From: Moniliophthora roreri
Taxonomy: Eukaryota > Basidiomycota > Agaricomycetes > Agaricales > Marasmiaceae
Direction: 5' to 3'
NCBI GenBank assembly: GCA_001466705.2
Contig: LATX02000200.1
Location: 1,860,001 to 1,924,000, forward strand
Length of the DNA stretch: 64,000 nucleotides
Part shown: in pieces, positions 24,660 to 37,500 of the stretch
Numbering within the stretch: position 1 is the stretch's first letter
Layout of the letters: the number at the start of each line of letters is the position of its first letter
Program-made: the position numbers and the translations under genes
Notes under the pieces: generated by a model
Database searches by the model: none
What the model saw: the letters and a program-made list of their open reading frames with translations, nothing else
Told to the model about the DNA's origin: nothing

Positions 24660-27563
24660 CTAACTACGTACACGGAAATGTAGACTACGCGCCGGAAGCT
24701 CATGCCAAACACTGCCAAACAGGCCTGGAACCTCCGCTCCGTGCCCCGGTCCCCCTACTACATCGCTATCATTGATATTGACCGTCACATACGTAATGAC
24801 TGGTTCAGCCCGCGCCTCGTAAGTGGCCGTATCGCCAGAGACAGACACTGTACCCTCGCTCGCAGTTGCTTCAAAAGTTGGATCATTAAACCCACGAGCT
24901 AGATCTGCAAGTGAAATCTCGACCGAAGAACCCGGGTCCACAAAGACATGGGGTTCCGCCAAAAAGTTGAGGTACCCATCCATAGCGGTGTACCCCTCAC
25001 CTCCTGTTGATCCATCCCACCAGTCTGCGATATCGTCGCCATCCGAATCAACATCCCAAGATTCGCGTTCTGAAGAAGGTCAGTCCTCGAGGCCACCAAC
25101 GTCGTCAGGAGAGTCAATCAATCCTTTTTTGCCTGTATAACTTCCGACGTGCGTCTCCTATATAATACGCTTGTCGTGATCGTCCAAGGAGGGAATGTTG
25201 GCGCCGACGTCGCTCAATACCCGTTTATAAGCCTGTGCAGCAGGTTGGTATTCCACCGAGTCTGGCATGAATGGGTTGTCGAGGAAGTATTGGTATGTCG
25301 GAGCTAGGTCAATAGAAACCTCCGCCCAGCATGCCCCAGCTCCCTCGCCATCGAAGACTTGCTTCGAGTCTGCATCAAAGTAACCTGGCATCACGTTGCC
25401 CTCGCAGTAGTATTGCTGTGTGCCGGGCAGGTTATCCTCGTATGTCGCCTTGAGAGCGTAATGGAGCTCGGAAGCAGGTCCTGGCTGATATGATGTGAGT
25501 TCAGGTGTCCGGGGGCAAGTTGGACACGTACTTTGTAATAGTTTCCGATAAAATCGACCTCATGCGCTCCTAATCTCTAATAAGCACATTCAAATCTGGA
25601 ATGTAATAACTCCGTCGAGCTCACCGCCGTCGGTAACCCTTCCACCTTTCCGGAATCAGCCAGTGTGTTCCCGGGTACGTGACGAGTAAGGAACATACCG
25701 TAGTTATACACAACATTATTGACAATAGAAAGCCTTCCCTGAAAATTGCTCTCGTTATCCACACCTCCTGCCATACTCCATGATCTACCTATCAAAGGAC
25801 AGTGGTGAAACAAGGAACAAAGTATGATTCGGGGGCGTGCGTACCTTCAGCATGTGCAAGAAGACTGTGATGGAAACTGCCTGCATTCCCGCCAATACTT
25901 GCTGCATAACCATGTTCTGTGCCTTCGGGATAGTTCCTATGGAAGTGATAGTTATTTTGAGCCTCTGTCCAAGATCCAAAGACTCACTTGTGACCTGCAG
26001 CATTCAAAGGTTCAGATATAAGAGTACGTTGGAGCGTGATGTTCAATGCATCTCGCAAGGAGAATGACTCGTCAATGGTCCATGAAATCGAACAACGGTC
26101 GAAAATTGCGTGGTTAGAGCCTCTCATACCCATACCTACGGATTATGAGGCTAGAAAACTCGACCATTAACTTACCATCGATAGTTGTGCCACTGATAGT
26201 ACCTGGACGTACACGAACGTGGCGGATGATAATGTCTGTAGCGCCAGACAAGCCGAGGGTATAGCCTTGGAACAAGATACCCTTGCCCGGGACAGTTTGA
26301 TCTGCGATTGTAACGTATTTGTCGGTGATGGACAGTCGAGACTTGAGTGTTATAACACCTGAAAATAAATTCGTGATAGTTTCCTCATCACAAAACATGA
26401 CAGCTTACCTCCAACATCAAACACAACAATTCTAGGCCCACTATTCGCACTGAGAGCCCAGCGGAAACTACCCTCAATTGGCTCATCACCATCTTCGTAA
26501 TCTTCTAGAGTCGTTACACGAAGAACCTTGCCTCCTCTTCCTCCTCGAGCATAGCGGCCAAATCCACCCGCACCAGGAAACGCGAGCTGACGAGACCTAA
26601 ACTCCCAAGGTCTTCCAGGTGTAACACTTCCATCGCTTCGCACGACATCTACTCTCCACCAATAAGTCTCTGAAGAGCTCGCGCCTTCCTTGAATCGTAA
26701 GAGGTTTCGGTAATGGAGCCCAGATACGCATCAGAATCCTTGGTAGCAGTGACCAATGCATCCTCAGACTCTGTTGAGACGTAAACGTCGTAAGACGCCG
26801 CGTCAGATGCAGCCTGAAAACTAAGAGTGTATGTTCCACTGTCGGCATTGACGTGCTCGTCGCTGTTCGGCGGGTCTGGGAAGGAGACCTGGGATTTGAT
26901 ATTCTTAACATCAAACTCGAGAGCATTCAGGTAGGCCCGCTTGTCCGAGGCACTACCAATAGGTGTGAAAGTGAAAGTGGTCTCTTCGGATGAAGACGTG
27001 ACATTGAAGATCAAGTATGAAGATGCCGAATCCCAGAGATTATTCTGGCGCACGGTCTGCGCGATATCTTTCTGTGTAACAGTAGGATCTTGTAAGACAC
27101 ATGTACCACTAAATCGCATAAGCAAAGAGCATACCAAGATAACCTCATCGTTAATAGCGATATTCAAGTCCGAAACGCCATCCAAGCTGTCCCAACCATT
27201 GTGGAATGCCAACAAGGTATGCGAACCTTCGCTGAGTCCCGATACTGTAAGTTTCAACGGAATATTCCCCTCCCGATTCTCCGTAGACAGGCCTTCCCCG
27301 ATCAACCACTCCCCTAGGTACGTCGTCGCCGCTTGTTGAAGAACTTTGTACCGGTTTCCGTTGAGGGTATCACCAATAGCCTCCAATGTGAGACTGAGAT
27401 CTCTAAACGTGGTACTTGCAGACGCTTCCCCATTCGAGATACGCCAGATTTCGTACCCTTCAGCGAATCTATCGACTGAGGCATCTGGGACGAGTTGGAC
27501 TTTGAGGGCGTAGGTGAGGACGAAGCTCGCTAGAGCAGAGAGGCAACTGAACCAGAACGGCAT
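24660..27563 (-). pseudogene. Pectate-lyase-like (parallel beta-helix) gene, broken
   Basis: The reading runs from a signal peptide (MPFWFSCLSALASFVLTYALK) through a malectin-like jelly roll (ISNGEASASTTFRDL, LLAFHNGWDSLDG, YLNALEFDV) and a fibronectin-like linker. The beta-helix lyase part follows (FPGAGGFGRYARGGRGG, VVFDVGG, VTIADQTVPGKGILFQG, IIIRHVRVRPG, then a WSMAGG segment). The C-terminus has DSDGDDIADWW. Three defects are visible. There is a one-base frame break between ETSYD and EGASSSETYWWRVDVV (about 26690). A TAG lies at 25158-25160 inside DKRII/ETHVGSYTG, and a TGA at 25080-25082 inside GGLED/PSSERE. Intron structure cannot easily remove the stops because the reading frame continues with conserved sequence on both sides. 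Family members degrade pectin outside the cell; this copy probably does not. Confidence 0.72.
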
Positions 27564-28164
27564 TGGCGTTGCTAGCTGGTATGCGAATCATTTGTTCGAA
27601 GTTAAATACGTTGGTGACACCTTCGAATAATGCGAGTCCGAAGTTGGAATAACCCGATGATTACCTTGGGAGGTGGTACATTATGTTGACATTATGGTAC
27701 GAAAAACAAGTTGAATGAGCGTCATACCGATCACGACCCATCATACCGTAATTCAAGCGAGAGTATGTCTGAAGAGTGTGGAGAAGGAAAAGGCAGTAGG
27801 TTGAAACAGCTGCTAAAAGGCGTTGATCTCTGGATTTCGAGCCCGAAGTTGCACCGTAATTCTCTTTGGTTCCACACCCATATGTCCACGATGAAATTTA
27901 GCAAAGAGACAAGAATCGAAGCATCACACATGACCAGCGTAATATCACCTAGCGAGCCGACGGTGAACCAAGGGAGAAAGAGTGATCCATATAGTTGAAA
28001 TACGAGTGAGTACAGAGCAACAATGGAGCAGCAATCAGCTATGCAATTTATGATACAAGCGAGCATACTTATACACACATAAGTATCATGTCCGGTGTCA
28101 TGATCATATGAAGGAGTGTTCGACGTCTAGCGTCCAGGGTATGGTATGGATGTTGTAAGGAAGG
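27564..28164. other. Intergenic, nothing recognised
   Basis: This is the upstream side of the broken lyase gene and the 3' side of the membrane-protein gene. It is AT-rich with short frames only. Confidence 0.35.
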
Positions 28165-28729
28165 TTATCTCTCTACCCAAGAGACGGCAACTGGCCGGCC
28201 GGCGCAAAGGAGAAGGCAGGCGAGGACGAAGCAGAATCCAATGATGAGGAAGAAATCACGGGCTAAAGAACAATATGATTGAGATGAAGGGGTTGAAGCT
28301 AGTCGTAGACCACATACTGAATTCTGGTTCGTCATAGATTGTATGAGCTCTTGCAGTTCTGCAATCGTGGTCGTAGCCATATTCGTGGCGACGATGACAA
28401 TGGCAACGACGACGGACTACCTTCCGGCGACGACGTCTCCTGCTGCTACGATGACTAGGTCGTTCTGGTGGTTCTTCTTCATCTTCAGTGTCTCGGAGTG
28501 GTGAATCCGATTCTCCGCGGCGAGGTCGACCGTTTTCGTCGAATATTTGACCAACGGAAGCTCCCCACCGAAGCATAGCAGGTAATTCCATGGAATTGTC
28601 GATATGAACGTAGGTGAAGGAGGATCCGCTGCTAGTGCTACTAGTTCTCGAGGTATTGGATGTTTCTGAACATGAATCCGAATTTATTAAAGATGGTGTA
28701 ATGCCGGTGGTTGATTCTAGCAATGGCAT
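28165..28729 (-). CDS. Hypothetical single-pass membrane protein, Arg-rich
   Basis: A minus-strand ATG at 28729 gives MPLLESTTGITPSLINSDSC, then a Ser/Thr-rich stretch, an acidic patch (DTEDEEEPPERP), an unusual basic block (SSRRRRRRKVVRRRCHCHRRH) and YDEPEF. A GTATGT...TTTAG intron then leads to a C-terminal exon with one strong transmembrane helix (FFLIIGFCFVLACLLLCAG) and a short tail, RPVAVSWVER. The product has about 160 residues. The topology looks like a C-terminally anchored membrane protein with a basic juxtamembrane region. I do not recognise a family; the function is unknown. Confidence 0.5.
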
Positions 28730-29203
28730 GCTGTCAGTGCTTTTTCGGGCTGGTGCGAGGTCGGATGATTTCGTGGCGAGCGGTGCGAGCGATGAGGCGA
28801 GGCTCGAATATGTCGCTTATCGCTGTCATGGCCGCATTGTGGTGGTTTGTGGTCAAGCCGGTCGGTTGTGACATTGTCACTGACTGAGGCGGTATGTAAT
28901 ATTGCCATTACTCCTAATAATCCTCCCAGTTCCCGCCCCACATTCTCACCTCCTCGGAAATTTTCTACTGTACAGCAGGATACCTACAGTAAATGTAGAA
29001 GGCAGAATATGAGTGTGATCAAAGAGAAAATTCCCTTTGCCGCTGTTGGCCGATATTTACATACACTGATACATACAGTGTCCGCAGCGGGCAGTGTTTT
29101 CCTTGGGTGTTTCACTGAACCTTGTGCTGGCACAGTCTGACCTTTGACATCGTCTCGTTTTTCCCCCCTAAACATTCAGTAAAACGGTCAACTTGATATC
29201 GAA
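28730..29203. other. Divergent promoter region between membrane protein and SFT2
   Basis: This is 474 bp between the two divergent starts. Short frames on both strands look non-coding. A palindromic TACATACACTGATACATACAG stretch lies near 29058, with no evident meaning. Confidence 0.3.
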
Positions 29204-30040
29204 ATGGCCAATAAAGGCTGGTTGAATCTGGAAGGTGCAGGTGCTGGGGTACCGGAGACGCAATTCTTTGAGGGCGACAGTGCTTTCAAGTTTTTGGGAT
29301 TGACAAGGACACAGAGGTTATACGGTTTCGTTGGATGGTATGCCTTTCTCTCTCTCTAATATACCTGGATGAGAGATATAGCTGACCTATGTTCTTTATA
29401 TCAGTCTCGCCGTTGGCTTCATCTTGAGTTTGTTGGGTACAATTATGCTTGTTCTTGGTCAATTGGTCATTTTTGCTCGTATGTCCCCGTCCAGTGTCCC
29501 ATTGGTGTCTCAAATACTCACGATGACTGCAGTTCTCTATGCTCTGGGTACGGTAGTGTCGCTGATTGGCACTGGGTTCTTGATTGGGGTATGCTTCACA
29601 TTCCCCCCCCCCCTCACTTATCGCAGTTTGTGCTGTACTGACCTATGTCTTCTAGTTCCTCAAGCAACTGAAGCTGGTGCGCCCTTTGGTACATGGCCTG
29701 TCCTCATTTGCTCACACGTTAACATCCAGATGTTCAAGCCTGTGCGAATTGTGGCAACAATTATATTTCTGGGAGCCATAGGGCTTATCTTTGTCGGAGC
29801 GTTTGTCATTGGCAACGGGGTATGTGGGTCTTGCATTGTACCTCCTTCAATCACTGATTAACCATAATTTCTAGGTCTTGTGTATCAGTAAGACTGCTCA
29901 TTTTGACCAGTCCTATATCAGTTCACCAATCTCTCTTCACAGTATTCGTCATCATCCAATATCTCGCATATACATGGTATACACTCTCCTACATTCCATA
30001 TGCTCGGTCGGCGGTTTTGAAGATGATTGGAATGGGCTAA
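29204..30040 (+). CDS. sft2: SFT2-type vesicle transport protein
   Basis: This is a small four-helix membrane protein of the SFT2 family, which supports fusion of endosome-derived vesicles with the late Golgi. The start MANKGWLNLEGAGAG leads to the family signature LGLTRTQRLYGF and then four membrane segments: LAVGFILSLLGTIMLVLGQL, VLYALGTVVSLIGTGFLIG, IVATIIFLGAIGLIFVGAFV and a last helix ending in TWYTLSYIPYARSAVLKM. The conserved FLKQLK...MF loop and the SYIPYAR terminus are both present. Five or more introns interrupt it, one with an unusually C-rich tract near 29606. Topology and motifs fit the family throughout. The gene looks intact; the stop follows KMIGMG. Confidence 0.9.
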
Positions 30041-30307
30041 AATTACTGCATCTCGATGTTCTTCGTCTACGGCCTGCGCTTGAATGCTATTTATGCAATG
30101 CTACATCTTTAACTAAGTGTAAGAACTTGCAGCACGAGACGCAACACGCGCGACGTGTTACTGGCAGCAGCTAGCTGAAACAGTGGATGTGAACACATCT
30201 ATATCGTAACGAGACTGTCAGCGAATTTTCTTTCTTTCTCATCACTCGTTACTCGCCCTGGCGTGCCCTCAGTCGACTAGGGGCTCACTGTTGCTGAAAA
30301 ATGCAAC
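30041..30307. other. Intergenic between SFT2 and the SF1 helicase
   Basis: No gene or clear core promoter motif is visible. Confidence 0.3.
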
Positions 30308-33300
30308 ATGCTGGACAGCTACGCGTCCAGTAAAGCGAATATCTCAAAATAATGATCCATTTCGCTCAAATTCATCTTCAGCTTGCTCTGCTACCCCCTT
30401 TCCTTCAGTCAACTCTTTCAGTAATATTTGTCATTTCCTTTTAACAGAAAAGCATACTCGACAGTGTATAAGGAATCAAAATTCCCGGGTGGTCGCAAGA
30501 ACAGCAAGCAGTGCAGCAACTCTTCTCGAAAATGGTACAGATTTTGGCCTACCGACTGGCGGTTCCCTGCCATCACAACCCCTTCCTTCGACATCTCGGT
30601 TCGACTGGCGAGTAAAATGCAAATCACGCTCGCCAATAGTAAAAAATCAATCTCAAAAGGAAAATGACACCAAGACCACTTACACCAAGCGTGTCAAGCC
30701 TACTCCGGTCAATTTACAGCCTGGAGATCCATATTACGACGCCGTACAAGCATATCAGGACCGGTGAGTGCCTTTGACTCGCACTAAAACCCAAAAACTC
30801 ATCCTTTGGACCAGGTTTATACCCCTTCTACGTGCAGAACAAGATCAGGAAGAGCTGGTGCTGAAGGAGCGACTGAGTACCTGGTCTTTAGCTCGACTAA
30901 AGGAGGAAGGATATACGCTGACGGGATTGAGTGCATATTGGCAAAACGAGACGCGATTCGGTAGACCGGTTGCTTCATTCCTGCTAGGTCCTGGTCTCGT
31001 TCTACCAGAGCATCGTTTTGCGTAAGCAGAATATATCCACTACCCATATCGACCACTTCTAATTGCTCTACAGCAACGGAAACCAAATCCTCCTTTCCCG
31101 TATTGACCCTCTCCAAGAACAACCCGTCCGTGGAGCCGTTGTCTCCAGCACCGCATTTCAACTCAGCATCTGCTTCCAAGACCTAGTCGATCTAGACGAC
31201 GCAGATTCAGGTTGGCGTCTGGATCTCGGACAGTCGCAGTACATATTCGATTTAACCCGAGATGCCGTGTACGCTTTCAACCACGACGTCTGCATGCAAG
31301 AAGAGTCTACTCCTAGTCCTGGTCCCTATCTCCCCGCCTCGAGGGAAGAACGAGAGCATATCCTAAATGGAACGTACCTCCGAGATGTCCTCCTACGCTC
31401 ATTCATGCCTTCAGACCATCCACATCCTCATCGACCTCTTCAGAGCCCCGATGACGAAGCATACGTCGATCAGTCTGTTATAGACCACGATTATCATCAT
31501 GATTCCCTTGACACGGACACGGAATTACCAGCACCACCTCTATCCGACCACAGCGGGATCTTCAAACAAAACATGCTCGTCCACTCTTGGGCAAAAAGAT
31601 ACTCAAAACCAAACCCGGTCGTCGTGGAAGGCGATCCACCACTTGATGGGCTTAACGATTCACAGAGAAGGGCTATGGCAATGATGATTGGTGAACGGAT
31701 TAGTCTCATTCAAGGGGTAAGTGTCTATCATCCATTCACCTCGATTTTTTGAGCTCATTTTCGTATCGGAATACAGCCACCCGGGACAGGAAAAACCAAG
31801 ACTATCATTGAAACCGTCAAGATGCTCAAAATCTATTTCCAAATACCCGAACCTCTGCTGGTGTGTACATACACCAACGTCGCAGTCGACAACTTGGTCG
31901 AGGGACTCGCCGGTGCTGGTCTACGTCCCCTCAGAGCGTCGTCTGCGGGAAAAGTCAAACCGGCGTTACAGGAGCATACCTTGGAGTGGAAGATGGAGCA
32001 TCATCCATCTCAGCCAGAGTTGAAAAGATTGGTTGAAAGACGAGATGTGTTGAAAAAGGAGCTGAAGACGGTGCGGGAAGCCTTGACGGAGTTGCAGCAG
32101 AAGGAACATGCCGGAACGGCGAGTGAGAGGGAGGTCAAGAGGGCGAAGAGGATGCAAGAAGATATTGTGCGGAAGGAGCGTGTCTATGGTGCCCTTGGAC
32201 GGAGGATATATGGGCTAGAGCAGACTATGTTGAAGGAGATTCTGGACAATGCTGATGTGGTATATCCTTTTCATGCTACAGTGCCGGAGCGAGTACACAG
32301 ACTGAAATTGTGTTCCCGGCAGATATGTACTACCTGTTTGACCTCAGCTTCCATGGCGCTGAATCTGGTGGACTTCCCGATTGTTTTCTTGGATGAAGCG
32401 TCAATGTCGACAGAACCCGCGTCGTTGATTCCTATCATGAAAGGAGTACGCTAAGTCTCTAATTATGGTCGATAAATATTAATTTCTGTCTGCTAGTCTC
32501 GACATGTCGCCCTCATCGGTGATCATAAACAGCTACCTCCGGTGATTATTAGCCCTGAAGCGCGAACATTGGGCCTCGGAATAAGCCTATTCGAACGGCT
32601 TACTGAGGAAGGAGGTGATTTGCTACATCTCTGATGCATAGGGAATTACTCAGTCTGACCTTTCAGTTGTTCCGTCAATAATGCTCAACATCCAATACCG
32701 AATGCATCCCGCAATTTCCCACTTCCCATCGTGCGAATTTTACAATTACTCCCTCAAAGATGGAACTGTCGATCGCTCGGGATACATATCACCCAGATTA
32801 CTCCCACCAAACGTTTCCTCTGCCCTTCTTCCTCCTGGGACACTTTCGATTCCTGACAGCGATAGCGATATCGCAACAAATCGACCTCCAGTCATCTTCT
32901 TGGATCATACCGGAAGCGAAAGCTTGAAAGCAAAGAGCAGAGTGAACTGGAACGAGGCTCGTATAGTCGCTAGTGTCGTGGAAGATTTGCTTTTGAACAA
33001 TGATGTAAGTCCATTCTTGCTTGTTTGACCACTCCTTTACTCTTCCTGACGAAATGGTCCAGAACCTAATGGGCATGGACATTGGCATTATCGCGCCCTA
33101 CATTGCGCAGATATCTCTGCTCACGCGTTTGCTGAACACCGATGCAAAGTACCAAGAACGCTTCCGCTCTGTTTTGGGAGATCATCGTGCGATGCAACTG
33201 GGCAACATTGAAATTAAGACTGTCGATGGGTTTGAGGGACGGGAGAAGGAAGTCATCATCTTTTCTACTGTGCGAAACAATGTGGGTGGTTACATTGGGT

Positions 33301-33596
33301 TTTTGGCTGATAGACGACGGTTGAATGTTGGTTTGACGAGGGCTAAGAGGGGACTATTTGTCATCGGAAGCGTGAGCACGCTCAAGTTGGGCAAGTTGGG
33401 TGGTGAGGAGTCGAGTACTGGTGGAAAGGGAAAGGGAGCCGATAGCTGGAAGCGCTTTATTCAGTATCTGACAGAAAATGGGCTGGTTTTGAATTTGGCA
33501 GGAGAAACGTTAGCGAAGGTGTTGTATGGGAATGTGAATGCGGTCACTGGGGTCAATCCTACTAGATCGCAGTCTGGACGGTTACTTCTTCCTTGA
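30308..33596 (+). CDS. Upf1-like superfamily 1 helicase
   Basis: This is an SF1B helicase of the Upf1/IGHMBP2/Dna2 group, acting on RNA or DNA. All core motifs are present: PPGTGKT (Walker A, about 31776), CTYTNVAVDNL (Ia), FLDEASMSTEP (II), ALIGDHKQLPPV (III), MLNIQYRMHPAIS (IV), KTVDGFEGREKEVIIFSTVRNN (V) and LNVGLTRAKRGLFVIGS (VI). Between Ia and II lies a long charged coiled-coil insertion (about 31980-32250), as in the stalk of Upf1 relatives. The N-terminal part has an OB-like region (VRGAVVSSTAFQLSICFQDL) and no Cys/His-rich Upf1 domain, so it is not Upf1 itself; fungal Hcs1/Ecm32-like proteins are closer by layout. The start is uncertain: the ATG at 30308, spliced at GTAAAG, is my best choice. 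It ends SQSGRLLLP. Confidence 0.88.
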
Positions 33597-34534
33597 GAGT
33601 CAGAGGGTTTCATTTTGCGTGCTCTACTTTTGCAACTCTATATGTGCCTTATTCCATTTTAGATGCAGATAATTGTACAATATGGCTGCACGCCTTTCCT
33701 CGGCATGTGGTGTAGTTCTATTAAGAGGAACATACTCCAAGATCGCACGAACGGAAATACTGCGTCAACCGCGCTGACAGATCCAAGACTACGAACGTAT
33801 CCTCCATAAGATATCGCCCCTATAATGTTTTGTTCATGAGCTGACGGGTGTGACTACCATATAGGCAATGCTTATTTCCCTTTATATTAACTGTGGGAGC
33901 TTCCGCAGCAACCAGCTGCTAGACAATCTCCTTCCTCGAAAGAGAAAACAGATCTCTTTACAAGCACAGACCACATCCGACAAAGAATATGCCTTGGTGA
34001 GCGCTTACTCATTGACATGTCTGCAAACTTGAATCTGCTGCGCGAAATGGTCAGGCTCTGTCCAACTGGAACCAGATCAAACGAGATACACCCGAGACCA
34101 AGAAGAACAGATTGAATATACTCTGATGTCTGGACGTATGGTTCACTTATTTTCATGGTGATACGTAGTTCGAATGTGGTCTACTTCCAAACTTGCCGCA
34201 GTGGGCCATAAGGATCAGATGGCGAGTACGAGTCTGTTTTCTGGTGTTATAGTTTTACGGAAACTTTCTGGGGTTGGCATCTACATATGTTTCATGCAGT
34301 AGCTGTAAAAAAAAATTGCAATGCTTTATTAGGAAGGAGTTTCCCATCTGCACTGAGAACATGTTGCAACACAGATACTTTTGCATAATTATCATTTTCT
34401 TCAGTCTTTCTTTCTGCCTCAACCTTCTATGATACAGTACAATTGATTGTGTTCAAAAAATCCACAAAGGAGATAGTCTTGTTGAGGGACTTTGTCGGAC
34501 CTGTAATGTGCCTCTAACCCCCATAACCAGGCCT
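33597..34534. other. Intergenic stretch, nothing recognised
   Basis: About 0.9 kb of AT-rich sequence follows the helicase. A minus-strand frame at 33887-34156 has no recognisable product. An A-rich run (A9) lies near 34310. Confidence 0.35.
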
Positions 34535-37500
34535 CTCTAGCACAGGGTAAGATGGTCAAAATGACGGATCAGCAATGCTGTGGAAAATATGAGAAAAACC
34601 GAGGATTCCCTGAAAAAACCCTGAGAATACTACCAGTGGTGATTGAATGGTTTTTTCACACAATTCGCCAGGAATACACTGAGAATCCACTGCAGAAATG
34701 TTGGGAATCTACCAGAATCTGCAGGACCAGAAAAACCAGACAATTCCCTGAAAATAGCCTAAAATGCACTGATCAGCGCTGATCATTAAATTTTGCTCAC
34801 ACGCTCACTCCTTCCTGCTTCTGTAGCATTATTTGGATCGATTCCAGAATGCTCTACATTGATGAGACGAGTTTCCTGATAGGTAAAGGTGTACAGATGA
34901 CAGCTACTGACAGGATTTCCCTTCCTCCAACCCCCATGTCTGTCCAGCTATGCACCAAAACATCTACAGTCACAGTGCGCTAGAGCTTGGTTTTGACCCG
35001 GAACCTTCACCAGGCGATATGGCATGAGCTGAAGCACAAGGTAGTGCAAATGATAGGTTGGATAGCACTGGTATGCATTCCCGGTTGTATGTTATGATAT
35101 ATTTGTCTGACACATTGTCTTATCACGAAGGAACTGCCCAGTTGTCACCAATTCAGCCTTTTCAACAGCTAGCGATGCTCCCATGGCCAGAAAACTCACC
35201 TCCTCCACCTGTCATTGACCCGGCTCTCATGCTGCTGCCACTGTCAACGCCTGGACCTTCACTCTTCATGAATGGCACATACAGATCCACATCCACACCT
35301 TCTCTCCCATTTGCAGCTTTGTCACTGTCGGGGACACCACTCACTGCCAGTCCATCACCCTCTTCCACTGCCAGTACATTCCGCTATGGAGACAAGGGTA
35401 AGATAAAAATAGGGTTTGCAAGGAGATAAATTACACACATTTTTGGGTAAACAAGTGATATGAGATGGCCACTGTGTAGAATTGATTGCAAGTTTGAACC
35501 GCTTGCACCCTGATGTAGGTCCAGCACCATAAAACATATGTGCCGCGAATAGAATTCTGGTAAAGAGCCATGCCACAACACCTAATGTGAAATCAGCACC
35601 ACTCATAAGTCTATGAAAATGAATAACATAACCTAGAAAAATACAATGCATGAAGTCAAGCGCTGTCTGACTTGTGGGTTGCCATCCAGGTATCCAGTCA
35701 AGTATGGAGAACTGCACACCATGGCATGCTAGAATCTCTTCCTGATGATGTGGTTCGTTCTTTGAGAAGAACTTCTGCTTCAGCATGAAGCCCTTGTCCC
35801 GTAGCTTGAATCCTTTTTTGGCAATAACACAGGTTAACAATTGATCAAATACAAGACCAAGATTAAAGGTTAGAGGCTGACCATCGATGATGTAGCCTGT
35901 AGGATCATCAATATCCGTACTTGTACAATAACACCACGGACACGGGTTCATATCAGAAGTGTGTCCTGCAAGCCCTGAGAACTTTTGAGCACCTGGAGTA
36001 TCGCAGTTGTTGCAGACGAGATCACTGAATACATCTTCCTCAACAATGTCTTCATCGTTCTCATCATACATTTCCATCTTGACACCTATGTTCCAGTCAG
36101 TGAGGATCAATACAGCAAGAACATCCTGGACCGACCTTCTTTGAGAGCGCAAATCTCACATATGAGGGGTTCTGCGCAATTGTTCATCTGCTCTGTAGTT
36201 GGCTCTGATAGTCCTGGTGTGATCATCAAACAAATGATATGTGGCTGCAGAAAACAAATTGGGCAAGGTAGGTCGCTGATGGACATGTATATGGGACCAG
36301 TTGAATGGGGTCGACTTTCCTTTGCACCGAACCTGATTCAGGTAAGCCCAGACTCAGAGTCAAGAAGTACAAGGATAAAAAACTTACCAATCCAGGTTCG
36401 CAACTAAATGAAGCACAAAACGCTTCGAAGTCATTCTGGTGTCAGTATCTTTGGTTTTGGGAACATCATGGACTGCACCAAATTCCCTGATCTCATGGCG
36501 TATCCCTGTCTTCAACTGATGCCAAGCTTGGCCATTATGCATATCAGCCATGATGAAATCGTCATCGTCATTCTTGTTCAATTTGTCCTCTCAGCTGTCG
36601 CAGAGTAACTTGCGAAATCCCTTCTGCCTGACCATGTGTCAAAGGCTTTGAATGAGCGAAACCTGAGGTATAATCTTTATGGGATGTTGCTTGGTGTCAC
36701 CACTTGCTGTACACTTCTCAGTGTAAACGACTCCATCACAATTGTCACTGGTACACGCTGGAGACTCGAGCTCTCGGACCTCCTGAGGATTGTAGTGTCT
36801 CCAGCATTGAGGACAAATTGAATACTGGATAATGTGGGTATCAGGATTGAGACCAAGTCGCCTTTTCGCGCTTTGGAGGGTCTTCACCGGCGTGCAGTCT
36901 TCTGGTATGCATCTGGCAGCTTTGAGCACATCTAGCATCATCTCCAAGCTCTCGCTCGACTTCTGTACCGACATCTTTGATCTGACATTATGCAGAACAG
37001 CTTGAAGATAAGCCAATTGTAAGAAAGAAGGGTCGTTATCTCTGAGCGAAGGTGCAACAACCGAGTCAGGGTGGGAATCGATTGGTGGGTAAACATGTCC
37101 TGGGATGGATATGGGTGTATAGTGAACATCTGGCTGTTGGATTTGATTGCTACCTGCTTGGGATTCCGGAGGTGGCCTCATGTTCTCGTCGTCTTCATCA
37201 AAACCAAAACCAAGTCCTGGACCACCTAAGTCCATATCCATCTCCTCTCCATCTTGCCTCAACATAACACCCTCTGCTTCATCTCGATGTTCTCCACGCC
37301 CCTGTTCATCTGGTACCAAAGATGTGTTCCTTATCATGGGTGCAACTGGACCATGCTTCTGCATGTGTTTCTGTGCAGTTGCCTTCTTGATTCTTCAGAG
37401 TAGTGCAGGCTTCCTAGTACACTTGGCGCAGAGACATTCAGTATAATCGTCAGGCATTCTGATTGAGAGGGAGAGAGGGAAGGACTGTAACACGTAGCAG

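Noticed and set aside
35058..35429. Plus-strand frame inside the transposon (Ser/Pro-rich) as a gene
   Set aside because: It overlaps the transposase remains in antisense, has no recognisable domain and sits in the decayed end of the element.
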